Shown: positions 43,990 through 53,348 of the stretch, one piece after another | Layout: every line of letters starts with the position of its first letter | How positions within the stretch are numbered: the first letter of the stretch is position 1 | Assembly: GCA_019187405.1 (NCBI GenBank) | Contig: JABAQZ010000004.1 | Coordinates: 1 to 64,000 of the forward strand | Length of the DNA stretch: 64,000 bases | Direction of reading: 5' to 3' | Source of the DNA: Ignavibacteria bacterium | GTDB lineage: Bacteria; Bacteroidota; Ignavibacteria; Tepidaquicellales; Tepidaquicellaceae | The notes under the pieces: model-generated | Databases searched by the model: none | What the model saw: the letters and a program-made list of their open reading frames with translations, nothing else | Told to the model about the DNA's origin: nothing | Program-made: the position numbers and the translations under genes

Positions 43990-44425
43990 TTCAATTACGA
44001 ATTACAGATTAATCCATTACAAGTTTAATTCAGCAGTTGTAATTCCCGCGAAAACAGGAATTCAGAAAATTTAAATAAAGATGAAACTTTTTGATTCTGA
44101 CTATATCAGTGTTGGAATTAGGAATTACGATGAAAAGTTGAAACAATTTTGAAGAATCAAATTTACAAAAATTAATCTTCGTTTCTTCAATGATAAGTCT
44201 CGAGGTAAATGGTTTCAGGAAGTATTAGATAACTCAAGCGGTAATTTCGGGAGCTTAATTGCATGGGGTCGCATTTTAATAATAATCTCCAGCGAAAAAT
44301 TAATCTCGATATTGTAGCGCTAATACAGAGATTTTGTAATCGTTAAATAATTTCATGATTAAGTATAAGCTAAAAGTAATATAGAGAGAGACTGCAACTC
44401 CCTATGCCAAACCCGGTTCTGCAAT

Positions 44426-44500
44426 GACGTAGATGTGAATAAAACCGGTGTTGATAATGATACAGATGCCGGAGCAATTGATAATGTTAGGATGAGTTGA
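44426..44500 (+). pseudogene. Relic of the first dockerin-like calcium loop
   Basis: In frame the sequence reads DVDVNKTGVDNDTDAGAIDN followed by VRMS and a stop. Compared with DVNQDGVVDATDAGAIDN in the intact genes, 12 of 18 positions agree. It lies 440 bp after an intact copy. Together with 37189-37269, which keeps the second loop, it shows that copies of the module are made and lost in this locus. Confidence 0.6.
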
Positions 44501-44830
44501 ATTCATCACTAAATTTACTGCACTTTAAAAAAGCAAAAGTTAATAAAACATATAATAAAAAAATAAATGAACTTACCGAATTGGAATTTAAATAAAAAAT
44601 TTAAAAGCAATAAAAATATTCTGAGTTAGAATTTTCATTTGAACTTTTAATATACTTTAATGAATAGAAGACAATGTATTTGAAGAATGAAATTCTAATT
44701 TATAGAATTTATTTAATTTCACTTTTATATGTCATCTTTGAATAATACTCAGTTACAATCCGCAATGGCAAAATAATCCATAATTCTAAACATTCGAAAT
44801 ATCAATAATGTAATTGATACGCCGCTTCAT

Positions 44831-44978
44831 ATTGAACATTGAACATTGAACATTGAACATTGAACATTGAACATTGAACATTGAACATTGAACATTGAAC
44901 ATTGAACATTGCACATTGCACATTGCACATTGCACATTGCACATTGCACATTGCACATTGCACATTGCACATTGAACA
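44831..44978. repeat. 9-bp tandem array: ATTGAACAT then ATTGCACAT units
   Basis: About seven ATTGAACAT-type units (44831-44910) pass directly into about eight ATTGCACAT units, with a final ATTGAACAT at the right end. The single A/C change at the sixth position separates the two blocks, as expected from unit-wise amplification. Short frames in several registers are artefacts of the period-9 repeat. It lies just upstream of the glycan operon. The same unit family occurs near 9695-9916 and 19447-19470. Confidence 0.9.
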
Positions 44979-45062
44979 TAACCGGACTCCAATGTAAAGC
45001 AATCAAAGCCGGAAAAATGCTATGACTAACAAATTGACTCTTCATTTTGTAATTTATACGCA

Positions 45063-45896
45063 ATGCCAGCAGCAACTCTGATAATTTCAGTTTATGATAA
45101 AGCAAAAGAGCTTGATCTTATACTGACAGCTTTGACCGTTCAAAACTTTAAGGATTTTGAAGTGATAATTGCTGAAGACGGGCAAAGCAGAGGGATAAGA
45201 GAGCTTGCGGATAACTGGAAAAGCAAAAGTCATTTATTGATAAGTCATATCACACAGGAGGATTCCGGATTCCGGAAAAATAAAATTCTGAATGAAGCAA
45301 TAAGAAATTCAGGAAGTGATTATCTGGTATTTATCGACGGTGACTGCATTCCGCATCCTGATTTCATGAAGGCGCATATTGAAAATAAAGTTCAGGATAC
45401 CGTGTTATGCGGCAGAAGAGTTAACCTAACGGAAAGCATTTCAAAAAAAATCAGCAGAGAGAGTATTCTGAATCTGAATTACAGCAGAATAAAATTAAGC
45501 GAGGTGTTATTCTCTGCTTTTAATAAGAAGAGAAATGAATTTAATTTTAATATAGAGGAAGGATTTATCATTAAAAATAAAAAGCTGAGATCTATTTTGA
45601 TGAATGAAGATGAGCATATTCTCGGATGTAATTTTTCAGTTCACAAAAATGTACTTGAGAAAATCAACGGCTTTGACGAAAACTATGAAGGTCCCGGCCT
45701 GGGCGAAGATTCGGACATTGAATACAGAATGAGACTCATTGGAGTTAAATTCAGATCAATAAGAAACCTTGCTGTGCAGTATCATATTTATCATCCCAAG
45801 ACAATTGAATCGGATAAGAATATGGAGTATTACAGGAAAGTAACCGCATCAAAAGAATATTTCTGCAAAAACGGTCTTGTGAAATCAGAAAAATGA
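45063..45896 (+). CDS. Glycosyltransferase family 2
   Basis: A 277-aa GT-A fold transferase, first gene of the surface-glycan operon. The N-terminal nucleotide-sugar binding strand is ATLIISVYDKAKEL, the metal-binding DGD motif is in VFIDGDCIPHPDF (about 95-100), and a second conserved acidic motif is in GPGLGEDSDIEYRM (about 218-230), typical of the ED motif of inverting GT2 enzymes. There is no membrane segment, so it should act at the cytoplasmic face. The donor sugar is not predictable. It ends 3 bp before the next gene. Confidence 0.88.
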   Translation: MPAATLIISVYDKAKELDLILTALTVQNFKDFEVIIAEDGQSRGIRELADNWKSKSHLLISHITQEDSGFRKNKILNEAIRNSGSDYLVFIDGDCIPHPDFMKAHIENKVQDTVLCGRRVNLTESISKKISRESILNLNYSRIKLSEVLFSAFNKKRNEFNFNIEEGFIIKNKKLRSILMNEDEHILGCNFSVHKNVLEKINGFDENYEGPGLGEDSDIEYRMRLIGVKFRSIRNLAVQYHIYHPKTIESDKNMEYYRKVTASKEYFCKNGLVKSEK

Positions 45897-45899
45897 AGC

Positions 45900-46661
45900 A
45901 TGAATAAAATCTCTGCGCTGATAATTTGTTTTAACGAAGAAAAAAACATCGGGAAATGTCTCGAAAGCGTAATTTGGTGTGATGAAAAAGTGGTAATTGA
46001 CGGATTCAGCGTTGATGATACGCCGGGCATTGCTCAAAAATACGGAGCAAAAGTTTATCAAAATGAGTGGAAAGGATTTTCTGAGCAGAGGAAATTTGGA
46101 TTAACTAAAGTTTCAAATGAATGGATATTTTCGCTCGATGCAGATGAACGGTGTTCGCCGGAATTAAAAGATGAAATATTAAATTTGATTGTAAAAAATA
46201 ATTTGACTGAAGATGCTGCCGGGTTTGAAATTCCCCGGAAGAGTTTTTTTCTCGGAAAGTGGATTAAGCATTGCGGGTGGTATCCCGATTACCAGCTCAG
46301 ACTTTTCAAAAAGGAATGTGCTTTTGTAAAAGACAGATTAGTACATGAAGGTTATGAAGTAAAAGGAAAAACCGCGAAACTGCGTTGTGATATTTTTCAC
46401 GAAGCAGTTAATTCAATTTCCGGATATATGATTAAGATTAACGGTTATTCAGGCTTGTCCGCATTGGAAAAGAAGGACAGAGGAAACATAAGTTATGCCG
46501 GAATGCTGCTTAGACCTGCATTTGAATTCATAAAAAAATTTATTTTTCAGCTTGGTTTTCTTGACGGGGTTCAAGGGCTGATGGTGTCTTATTTTCACAT
46601 GATTACAAAAATACTCACTTACGCAAAAATCAGAGAAATGCAAAAGGGAGGGAAAGATTGA
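45900..46661 (+). CDS. Glycosyltransferase family 2, lipopolysaccharide core type (WaaE/KdtX-like)
   Basis: A 253-aa GT2 enzyme. ISALIICFNEEKNIGKCLESV is the classical start of this subgroup, the donor motif is FSLDADERCSPEL (DAD about 81-83), and a later QLRLFKK region matches enzymes that add sugars to LPS inner core, such as WaaE. A C-terminal hydrophobic segment may associate with the membrane. Gene order and tight spacing with the ABC exporter support a role in assembling a lipid-linked surface glycan. Confidence 0.88.
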   Translation: MNKISALIICFNEEKNIGKCLESVIWCDEKVVIDGFSVDDTPGIAQKYGAKVYQNEWKGFSEQRKFGLTKVSNEWIFSLDADERCSPELKDEILNLIVKNNLTEDAAGFEIPRKSFFLGKWIKHCGWYPDYQLRLFKKECAFVKDRLVHEGYEVKGKTAKLRCDIFHEAVNSISGYMIKINGYSGLSALEKKDRGNISYAGMLLRPAFEFIKKFIFQLGFLDGVQGLMVSYFHMITKILTYAKIREMQKGGKD

Positions 46662-48490
46662 TTTACTATAAAAGAATTTTCAGATTTGTCAGACCTTATG
46701 TAAAAAATCTTCTGCTCGCAAACTTAAGCGCTCTTCTTGTAATATTTTTCAGTTTGTTTTCGGTAATTCTGATATTCCCTTTTATTGATCTGCTGTTTAA
46801 TAAAAATGCTCCCGCACAGCAAAAAGATGTAACTTCAATATTTGATTTAAAAGATATTATCATAAATAACTTTGCCGGATTACTTGAAAAATACGACAGA
46901 ACCGAAATTTTAACATATCTCTGCATTCTGATCCTTTTGACTTTCATGCTGAAGAATTTGTTTATCTATATGCAGACTTATTTTATGTCTGTTGTCGAGC
47001 AGGGAATAATCAAGGACCTTCGGTTTGATTTATACACGCATTTTCTGGAACTGCCGCTTGGATTTTATACCGAAGAAAGAAAAGGAAACCTTATCTCGAG
47101 GATTATCAATGACGTTCAGATAATCAAAGATTCGCTCATTGCAGTGGTCAACAGCTTATTCAGAGATCCACCTTCGATTATTGTTTTTTCAGTTGTATTG
47201 TTTTTATTCAATTGGAAAATAACTCTGATAATTTTTTTATTAGCTCCTCTTACAGGTTTTATATTGAGCAAGATTGGAAATTCACTGAAGCGGAGCAGCA
47301 TTAAAGCGCAGGAAAAAATATCCGACATAACTTCAACGCTTGATGAAACACTCGGCGCTATTAGAGTTGTCAAAGCTTTCGGAATGGAAGAATATGAAAA
47401 AAATAAATTTAAAAGTGAGAATGAAAATTATTTCCAATTGCTCATAAAAATTTACAGAAAAAGGGCATTGGGTTCTCCGATTTCAGAATTCATCGGTGTT
47501 ATTTCGATTGTGATAATACTTTATATCTTTGGAAAGGACATAATAAGCGGAGAAAGCGACATGACGCCGGGTTCATTTATTTTTTATCTTGCAGTGTTTT
47601 TTCAAATGATGCCCTCGCTTAAGCTTTTCGGACAGATGTTCAACAGTTATAAAGAAGGAACTGCAGCTGCAGAGAGAGTATTCAATCTTCTCGATACTGA
47701 AGTTTCAATTAAAGACATTCCGGGTGCAATTGCAATATCTGATTTTGCAGAGAAGATTGAGTTCAGAAAATCGGGATTCAGATATGAAAAAGGTGACCAG
47801 GTATTAAGAAACATCAATCTTACTATTCCGAAAGGCACTATTGCAGCAATTGTCGGTCCGAGCGGAGCAGGCAAATCGACTCTTGCAGATCTGATACCGA
47901 GATTTTATGATTTAACCGAAGGTGAACTTTACATTGACAAATACGAGATCAAGACGTTGAAAATAGATTCACTTAGAAAGCTGATGGGTATTGTAACGCA
48001 GGAAACAATTTTATTCAACGATACAATAAGAAATAATATTGCATACGGTGATAAAGATATCCCGGTTGAAAAAATCATCGAGGCTTCGAAGGCTGCAAAT
48101 GCACATGATTTTATTGAGAAGACTGAATCCGGTTATGATACGGTAATAGGAGACAGAGGAGTAAAACTATCGGGAGGCGAAAGACAGAGAATTTCAATTG
48201 CAAGAGCTTTGCTGAAAAATCCTCCAATACTCATACTCGATGAAGCAACATCATCGCTGGATACTGTTTCGGAAATACTTGTTCAGCAGGCGATCGATAC
48301 TTTGATGAAAAACAGAACCTCGATAGTAATTGCTCACAGATTATTTACTATTCAAAATGCCGATATGATAATCGTTTTAAATAAAGGAGAGATTGTAGAA
48401 ACGGGATCTCACTCGGAACTGCTTGAGAGAAGCACATTGTACAAAAATCTGTATGAACTTCAGTTCAGGCATCAGGAAGTAAAAATATGA
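46658..48490 (+). CDS. MsbA-type ABC exporter (fused permease-ATPase)
   Basis: A 610-aa half transporter. Six transmembrane helices lie within residues 1-320 and the ATPase domain in 340-610. Walker A GPSGAGKST is near 400, the signature is LSGGERQ, Walker B LILDEATSSLDT and the H-loop IAHRL; all are intact. MsbA-like homodimers flip lipid A-core or lipid-linked oligosaccharides. The start is TTG, overlapping the previous stop (TTGA) and preceded by GGGAGGG. Placement among glycosyltransferases and a ligase favours flipping of a glycan-lipid, though generic lipid export is possible. Confidence 0.93.
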   Translation: MIYYKRIFRFVRPYVKNLLLANLSALLVIFFSLFSVILIFPFIDLLFNKNAPAQQKDVTSIFDLKDIIINNFAGLLEKYDRTEILTYLCILILLTFMLKNLFIYMQTYFMSVVEQGIIKDLRFDLYTHFLELPLGFYTEERKGNLISRIINDVQIIKDSLIAVVNSLFRDPPSIIVFSVVLFLFNWKITLIIFLLAPLTGFILSKIGNSLKRSSIKAQEKISDITSTLDETLGAIRVVKAFGMEEYEKNKFKSENENYFQLLIKIYRKRALGSPISEFIGVISIVIILYIFGKDIISGESDMTPGSFIFYLAVFFQMMPSLKLFGQMFNSYKEGTAAAERVFNLLDTEVSIKDIPGAIAISDFAEKIEFRKSGFRYEKGDQVLRNINLTIPKGTIAAIVGPSGAGKSTLADLIPRFYDLTEGELYIDKYEIKTLKIDSLRKLMGIVTQETILFNDTIRNNIAYGDKDIPVEKIIEASKAANAHDFIEKTESGYDTVIGDRGVKLSGGERQRISIARALLKNPPILILDEATSSLDTVSEILVQQAIDTLMKNRTSIVIAHRLFTIQNADMIIVLNKGEIVETGSHSELLERSTLYKNLYELQFRHQEVKI

Positions 48491-49335
48491 AAGTTTCCGG
48501 ATTCACAATAATAAGAAACGGTGAAATTTTTGCTTATCCGTTTACCGAAGCAATTCTCTCGATACTTCCGCTTTGTGATGAAATGATTGTGAATGTAGGA
48601 AAGTCAGATGACGATACTTTGGACATTGTAAAATCGATCGACAGCGGTAAGATAAAAATTTTTGAGAGTGAATGGAATATGAATTTAAAAGGAGGGCTTG
48701 TACTTTCTGTTGAAACAAATAAAGCGCTGCAAAAATGCTCGGGTGACTGGTGCTTTTACATACAGTCGGATGAAGTCCTGCATGAAAAATATCATGACAT
48801 TGTCAGAAAGGAAATGCATGATAATTTAAATAAGAGTTCAGTTGAGGGATTACGATTTCGTTACAGACATTTTTATGGAAGCTATGATTACTATCAGGAT
48901 AATTACAGGAAATGGTATATAAAGGAAAGCAGGATAATCAGGAATTCCAAAAAAATTGTATCATGGGGCGATGCCATGGATTTTAGGCACAATGACGGAA
49001 GTAAAATAAAAGCCAAAGACATTGATGCCGAGATTTTTCATTATGGCTGGGTTCGTCCGCCGGATGTAATGATGCACAAGAGAATTGAGTTTGAAAAGTT
49101 ATATGAGAAAGGGAAATCCGCGGAAATTAAAATCGCAGGTTTTAAAAATTTTGACGACCTTGGCAACCTGAAGAAATTTAATGAATCGCATCCGGAAGTA
49201 ATGAAGCACAGAATATCTGTCAGCAGGTGGGACTTTGATGCAAAGCTTGATCATCAGCATCCGGACTGGTTAAGAAAAATACTTATGTTCATTCAGCCGC
49301 TGACTAAGAGATTAAAGAAATCAAAAGTAACATAA
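48487..49335 (+). CDS. Glycosyltransferase family 2-like protein
   Basis: A 282-aa protein with a GT-A-like N-terminus (VSGFTIIRNGEIFAYPFTEAI, DEMIVNVGKSDDDT). The position of the usual DxD motif reads YIQSDEVLHEKY (about 95), so a single-Asp/Glu variant is used. A region WYIKESRIIRNSK (about 140-150) matches transferases in similar gene clusters. Start overlaps the exporter stop by 4 bp (ATGA). It probably adds a sugar to the same glycan; donor and acceptor are unknown. Confidence 0.8.
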   Translation: MKVSGFTIIRNGEIFAYPFTEAILSILPLCDEMIVNVGKSDDDTLDIVKSIDSGKIKIFESEWNMNLKGGLVLSVETNKALQKCSGDWCFYIQSDEVLHEKYHDIVRKEMHDNLNKSSVEGLRFRYRHFYGSYDYYQDNYRKWYIKESRIIRNSKKIVSWGDAMDFRHNDGSKIKAKDIDAEIFHYGWVRPPDVMMHKRIEFEKLYEKGKSAEIKIAGFKNFDDLGNLKKFNESHPEVMKHRISVSRWDFDAKLDHQHPDWLRKILMFIQPLTKRLKKSKVT

Positions 49336-49340
49336 TTAAA

Positions 49341-50567
49341 TTGGACGGAAAAAAATTTACCGATATTACTGACCGGATAATTTTGGTTTGTCTGACAATT
49401 CAGATAGCTTCAGTAAGTATTTCAATTGCCGTATCTTCGGTTTTTTTCGGAATATGGATTTCGTTATGGCTGATCCAGATAATTACTTTGAGAAATGCTG
49501 TCTTGGGAAGTACATTAAGAAAAGAATTATTTTGGATAAATTTGTTTATTGTACTTTACATCTTATCTGAGATTATTTCAAGAATTTTTGCCGTTTATCC
49601 TGAAGGAGCATTTGCAAATCTGAAAAGACTATTGTTGTTTCTGATATTTTTTGTATCGGTAATTAAGATAGTTAATAAGGAACATCTTTACAAAATAATG
49701 TTTATAAATCTTATTGTATTATCAATCATATCGATAATAGAAATAGCCGGATATGCGTATAATTTCGGAGAAATGATTTCACGAATGCCGTTTTCCGAAA
49801 TAAGGATTGATTATTTCAGCTATCCCATAACATCAGGAGAAATTAAGATGATGTGTTTGCTCTCAATATTCCCTGTAATTTTTGTTAAAGAAACTTTGCC
49901 GGTAAAAAAACTTTACTTGGTACTTTTGATACTTCCGGTTTTTATTTCAATGATATTAACGCAATCGAGAAATGTATTTCTTGCATTTTTTTTATGTCTT
50001 CTGATTTACGGGATTTTTGTTAACAGAAAATTACTCCTGATTTACTTTGTTATTTTAATTGCCGGAGCTTTGATTTTGCCTGAAGAATATACAAGCAGAA
50101 TAAAGAGCATTACAGATACATCTCATTTAAGCAATAAGTCGCGTATTGATATGTGGAAAGTCGGGTGGGAAATGTTTAAAGATCATCCGCTTACGGGAGT
50201 TGCCGATTCACACATAAAGGAAATTTACGAGACATACAAGAAACCCGAAGAAAGCAGTGAGGGAGTTCATCTTCACAGCAACATAATAATGATACTTGCA
50301 ACGACGGGAATAACCGGGTTTATTGCATACTGCGGTATTTTCATCTCAATATTTTTAAAACAGATTAAGTATTACTCCGATTCGATTCAAAGCTTAGATA
50401 AATCATTGATGTTTGGCAGTCTGTTGGTGTTTATTTCATTTCACATATCGGGAATATTTGAATGGAATTTCGGCGATCATGAAGTAATGACAGTCTTTTA
50501 TTTTCTGATTTCGGTTCCTTTTGTTTTGAAAAATATAAGCAGTAAAAATAGATTCTCATTAGAGTAA
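49341..50567 (+). CDS. O-antigen ligase/polymerase-like membrane protein (WaaL/Wzy family)
   Basis: A 408-aa polytopic protein with about ten to twelve transmembrane helices. The large periplasmic loop between late helices contains VADSHIKEIYETYKKP and then HLHSNIIMILATTGITG, matching the Wzy_C signature in which a His is essential. Such proteins join undecaprenyl-linked glycans to lipid A-core or polymerise repeats. Which of the two applies cannot be decided. The start is TTG, 5 bp after the previous stop. It is the last gene of the operon. Confidence 0.82.
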   Translation: MDGKKFTDITDRIILVCLTIQIASVSISIAVSSVFFGIWISLWLIQIITLRNAVLGSTLRKELFWINLFIVLYILSEIISRIFAVYPEGAFANLKRLLLFLIFFVSVIKIVNKEHLYKIMFINLIVLSIISIIEIAGYAYNFGEMISRMPFSEIRIDYFSYPITSGEIKMMCLLSIFPVIFVKETLPVKKLYLVLLILPVFISMILTQSRNVFLAFFLCLLIYGIFVNRKLLLIYFVILIAGALILPEEYTSRIKSITDTSHLSNKSRIDMWKVGWEMFKDHPLTGVADSHIKEIYETYKKPEESSEGVHLHSNIIMILATTGITGFIAYCGIFISIFLKQIKYYSDSIQSLDKSLMFGSLLVFISFHISGIFEWNFGDHEVMTVFYFLISVPFVLKNISSKNRFSLE

Positions 50568-50701
50568 TAAAATAGTTTTGCTTTTACTAATAAAGAATTT
50601 CTAAGGAATTATTTTTTACAAATTGACCGGATAATGAAAAGATTTTTAATTTCATATAATTACTTAAATAAATTTAATAATTTTAAAACCAAAAAACATA
50701 T

Positions 50702-51073
50702 ATGAGTGAAAGCAAAAACAAACACCTGTTTTTTTCTTTGGTATACAGTTTCCAGATGCAGGCGATGATACAGCTTGGAAAACTTGCAAATCCGGTAACC
50801 GGAAAAATCGAGCGTGATCTTGATGCTGCAAAGGTTACAATTGACATGGTGGATATGCTTAAAGAAAAGACAGAGAAGAATCTCGAAGATGATGAAATCA
50901 GATTCATTAATCAGGTTGCATCGGACTTAAAACTGAATTTTGTGGAAGAGAATTCAAAGCAAGACGAAACATCAAAGTCTGGTGAAGTTAAAGAAGAAAA
51001 CTCTTCAGGAGAGGCAAATCCCGATAATGAAAAATCAGAAAACAAAGAAACTTCAGATGTTAATAAAGAATAG
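50702..51073 (+). CDS. DUF1844 protein
   Basis: A 123-aa protein of a family often found in Bacteroidota, Chlorobi and delta-proteobacteria. The conserved core LVYSFQMQAMIQLGKLANPVTG, then DLDAAKVTIDMVDMLKEKTEKNL, spans residues 12-72. The last 40 residues are Glu/Lys/Ser-rich and probably disordered. No function is established. It lies just upstream of nadK, on the same strand. Confidence 0.85.
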   Translation: MSESKNKHLFFSLVYSFQMQAMIQLGKLANPVTGKIERDLDAAKVTIDMVDMLKEKTEKNLEDDEIRFINQVASDLKLNFVEENSKQDETSKSGEVKEENSSGEANPDNEKSENKETSDVNKE

Positions 51074-51116
51074 CAATATATAATCTTAAATCAGCAATAA
51101 GAAAACAATTTAATAT

Positions 51117-51992
51117 TTGAAATCTTCCGGAAATACAAGTATAGGAATATTCGGCAATCCGCATAAAAAGGATATTGTAAAACTGCTTTCGTTAATTATC
51201 GGTCAGCTTAATAAAAACGGAATTAAATACCTTATTGATTCTGGATTAAAAAAGCAAATTGAATCATTTAAAAAAATTAAAACTGTCCGTCATGCAGAGA
51301 TAATTAAACATTCCGATATTATCTTTTCACTCGGAGGAGACGGTACATTTTTGAATACAGCGAGGATAGTCGGGAGGAAGAACATTCCGATACTTGGAAT
51401 AAATCTCGGACGGCTTGGTTTTTTTTCGGAGATAGGTCCGGGCGGGATTAAAAATTTTATACCCGAGTTGATAAAAGGCAGATACAAAATCAAAGAGCAG
51501 ACAATTATTGAAGCAGAGATAAATAGAAAACAATTTTACTGTTTAAATGACATTGTAATTGACAAAAGCGAGTCTATCAGGATGATTGAAACTATAACTT
51601 ATTATAACAGTGAAAAAGTATTCAGATGTTTATCCGACGGAATAATAGTTTCTACGCCGGCAGGCTCGACCGGGTATTCAATGTCGTGCAACGGTCCGGT
51701 TGTTAATCCGAAAAGCAGTGTATTGATAATTACTCCGATTTCTCCGCATACGTTGAATGTCCGACCAATCATTATACCGGATGACGGAGAGATTGTAGTA
51801 AAACTTCCGCTGGCAGGCAAAGCAAGAATAACAGCTGACGGGCAGAAGACAGTTTCGTTTAAAACTCCGCTTGAGGTAAAAATGCATAAAGCGGATTATA
51901 CAATTAAAGTCGTAAAAAAATTAAACTCGACTTATTTTAATACACTTACAAAAAAGCTTCTTTGGAATGTTGATAGAAGAACAAATTCCTGA
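51117..51992 (+). CDS. nadK: NAD kinase
   Basis: A 291-aa cytoplasmic enzyme that phosphorylates NAD+ to NADP+. The diagnostic GGDGT lies near residues 73-77, NLGRLGFFSE near 100, and the substrate motif STPAGSTGYSMSCNGPVV near 180-197 is complete. The start is TTG (KSSGNTSIGIFGNPHK follows); no ATG fits the family start better. The gene converges with the rhodanese gene, leaving 1 bp between stops. Confidence 0.95.
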   Translation: MKSSGNTSIGIFGNPHKKDIVKLLSLIIGQLNKNGIKYLIDSGLKKQIESFKKIKTVRHAEIIKHSDIIFSLGGDGTFLNTARIVGRKNIPILGINLGRLGFFSEIGPGGIKNFIPELIKGRYKIKEQTIIEAEINRKQFYCLNDIVIDKSESIRMIETITYYNSEKVFRCLSDGIIVSTPAGSTGYSMSCNGPVVNPKSSVLIITPISPHTLNVRPIIIPDDGEIVVKLPLAGKARITADGQKTVSFKTPLEVKMHKADYTIKVVKKLNSTYFNTLTKKLLWNVDRRTNS

Positions 51993-51993
51993 T

Positions 51994-52362
51994 TCAAAAC
52001 TCGCCGTTTATTTCACCGCCTGAAGCATTCCATCCTTTCCAGCCTCCAATCATTGAATGAACATTAGTATAGCCCATTTTTCTAAGATTATCTGCCGAAA
52101 GTATGGAGCGGTAACCCCCGCCGCAGTAAAGTACTAATTTTTTATCGTGACTGTCTGCGAGAAGGTGTATGTCCCTTTCAAGAATGCCTTTGCCGAGGTG
52201 AACGGAATTCACGATGTTGCCTTTTTTAAATTCGCTTTCTTCTCTTATATCGATCATAATAAAATCTTCCTTATTTTTAATCATATCCATAACATCAGCA
52301 ACCGAACATTCGGATACATTTACTTTTACTTCATCACAAAGTTCATGAAAAGTTTTTGGCAT
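51994..52362 (-). CDS. Rhodanese-domain sulfurtransferase
   Basis: A 122-aa single rhodanese domain with the active-site Cys80 in LVLYCGGGYRS, followed by GGWKGW at the C-terminus. It should accept and transfer sulfane sulfur. It ends the leftward run mnmA-pta-rhodanese with 8 bp to pta, so co-transcription is likely. Delivery of persulfide sulfur to MnmA is a reasonable guess but not shown. It contrasts with the Cys-less rhodanese in the R-M locus. Confidence 0.88.
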   Translation of the reverse strand: MPKTFHELCDEVKVNVSECSVADVMDMIKNKEDFIMIDIREESEFKKGNIVNSVHLGKGILERDIHLLADSHDKKLVLYCGGGYRSILSADNLRKMGYTNVHSMIGGWKGWNASGGEINGEF

Positions 52363-52370
52363 GAAAATTT

Positions 52371-53345
52371 TTATATTAAATTTGAAATAACGGTTGTCAT
52401 ATTAATTATATCTTCGACCGAACAACCTCTCGAGAGATCCATGACTTTTTTGGAAAGCCCCTGAAGTATTGGTCCTGTTGCAGATGCCATGCCGATTCTT
52501 TCTGTGATTTTATACGCTATGTTTCCTGAATTCAAGTCGGGAAAAATAAAAATGTTGGCATCTCCTTTAATAATTCCGTTTGGATTTTTTCTGCTTGCAA
52601 CATTGGGAACAAATGCCGCATCGAACTGAAGTTCTCCTTCGCAAATAAGAGACGGCATTTTCTTTTTTGATAGAGTTACTGCTTTAAATATTTTTTCAAA
52701 TGATGCGTCTTTAGCGCTTCCTTTTGTTGAATATGACAGAAAAGCGACTCTGGGTTTTAATCCCGTAAGTTTCTTAAAATTTAATGCAGTTTGAACTGCA
52801 ATATCCGACAATTGTTCGGCATCAGGCGAAGGTATAACTCCGCAATCTGCAAATGCAAGTACTTTGTTGTTATGAATGCTTTTTGACGGAAATGTAAACA
52901 AAAAAAATGATGATACCGATTTGCAGTTTTTTTCCAATCCAAGTACAGAAATTGAATTACGAAGAACATCCGAAGTCGGATAGACACTTCCTGCAATGAT
53001 ACCGTCGGCAAAATCTTTTTTCAAAAGCATGCATGAAAAAACGAGAGGATCTGAAATTTCCTTCTTTGATTTAATTAAAGAGCGTGATGGATCTCTTTTA
53101 AGCTTGATGCTGTGATATTCGCCGACAAACTGATCGGAAAATTTTAAATCAAGAATGGTAAGGTTTTTATCCGGCGCAAAAGTTTTATCCAGTTTATAAT
53201 TTTTATCGATAAGTATAACCTGTGCAATCTTTTTTTTAAGAATAAATTTTACGGCGTCAATTATTCTTTTGTCATAAGATTCAGGATAAATTATCGTCTT
53301 TATCTTTCTTCGTGCGCTTGCCTCTAAACTTTTGAATAAATTCAT
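52371..53345 (-). CDS. pta: Phosphate acetyltransferase (PTA/PTB domain)
   Basis: A 324-aa enzyme of the phosphate acetyl/butyryl transferase family that interconverts acetyl-CoA and acetyl phosphate. The N-terminus IKTIIYPESYDKRIIDA and the late motif MASATGPILQGLSKKVMDLSRG are characteristic. It is the short form, lacking the N-terminal DRTGG regulatory domain. No acetate kinase gene is adjacent. It is 3 bp downstream of mnmA on the same strand. Phosphate butyryltransferase cannot be excluded. Confidence 0.85.
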   Translation of the reverse strand: MNLFKSLEASARRKIKTIIYPESYDKRIIDAVKFILKKKIAQVILIDKNYKLDKTFAPDKNLTILDLKFSDQFVGEYHSIKLKRDPSRSLIKSKKEISDPLVFSCMLLKKDFADGIIAGSVYPTSDVLRNSISVLGLEKNCKSVSSFFLFTFPSKSIHNNKVLAFADCGVIPSPDAEQLSDIAVQTALNFKKLTGLKPRVAFLSYSTKGSAKDASFEKIFKAVTLSKKKMPSLICEGELQFDAAFVPNVASRKNPNGIIKGDANIFIFPDLNSGNIAYKITERIGMASATGPILQGLSKKVMDLSRGCSVEDIINMTTVISNLI

Positions 53346-53348
53346 ATT

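Larger units (their letters stand above)
43990..45062. other. 1-kb region without intact genes
   Basis: Between the SBBP protein and the glycan operon nothing intact is seen. It holds the dockerin relic at 44426-44500, the 35-bp repeat at 44782-44816 (28 of 35 positions match 19474-19508) and the 9-bp array at 44831-44978. The rest is AT-rich with many stops in all frames and looks like decayed gene debris. Confidence 0.6.

Noticed and set aside
44786-45105. Minus-strand frames with NVQCAMC-type repeats
   Set aside because: They are translations of the 9-bp array and contain no plausible protein signal.
46696-47874. Minus-strand frames inside the MsbA-type exporter gene
   Set aside because: Antisense shadows of a conserved gene.
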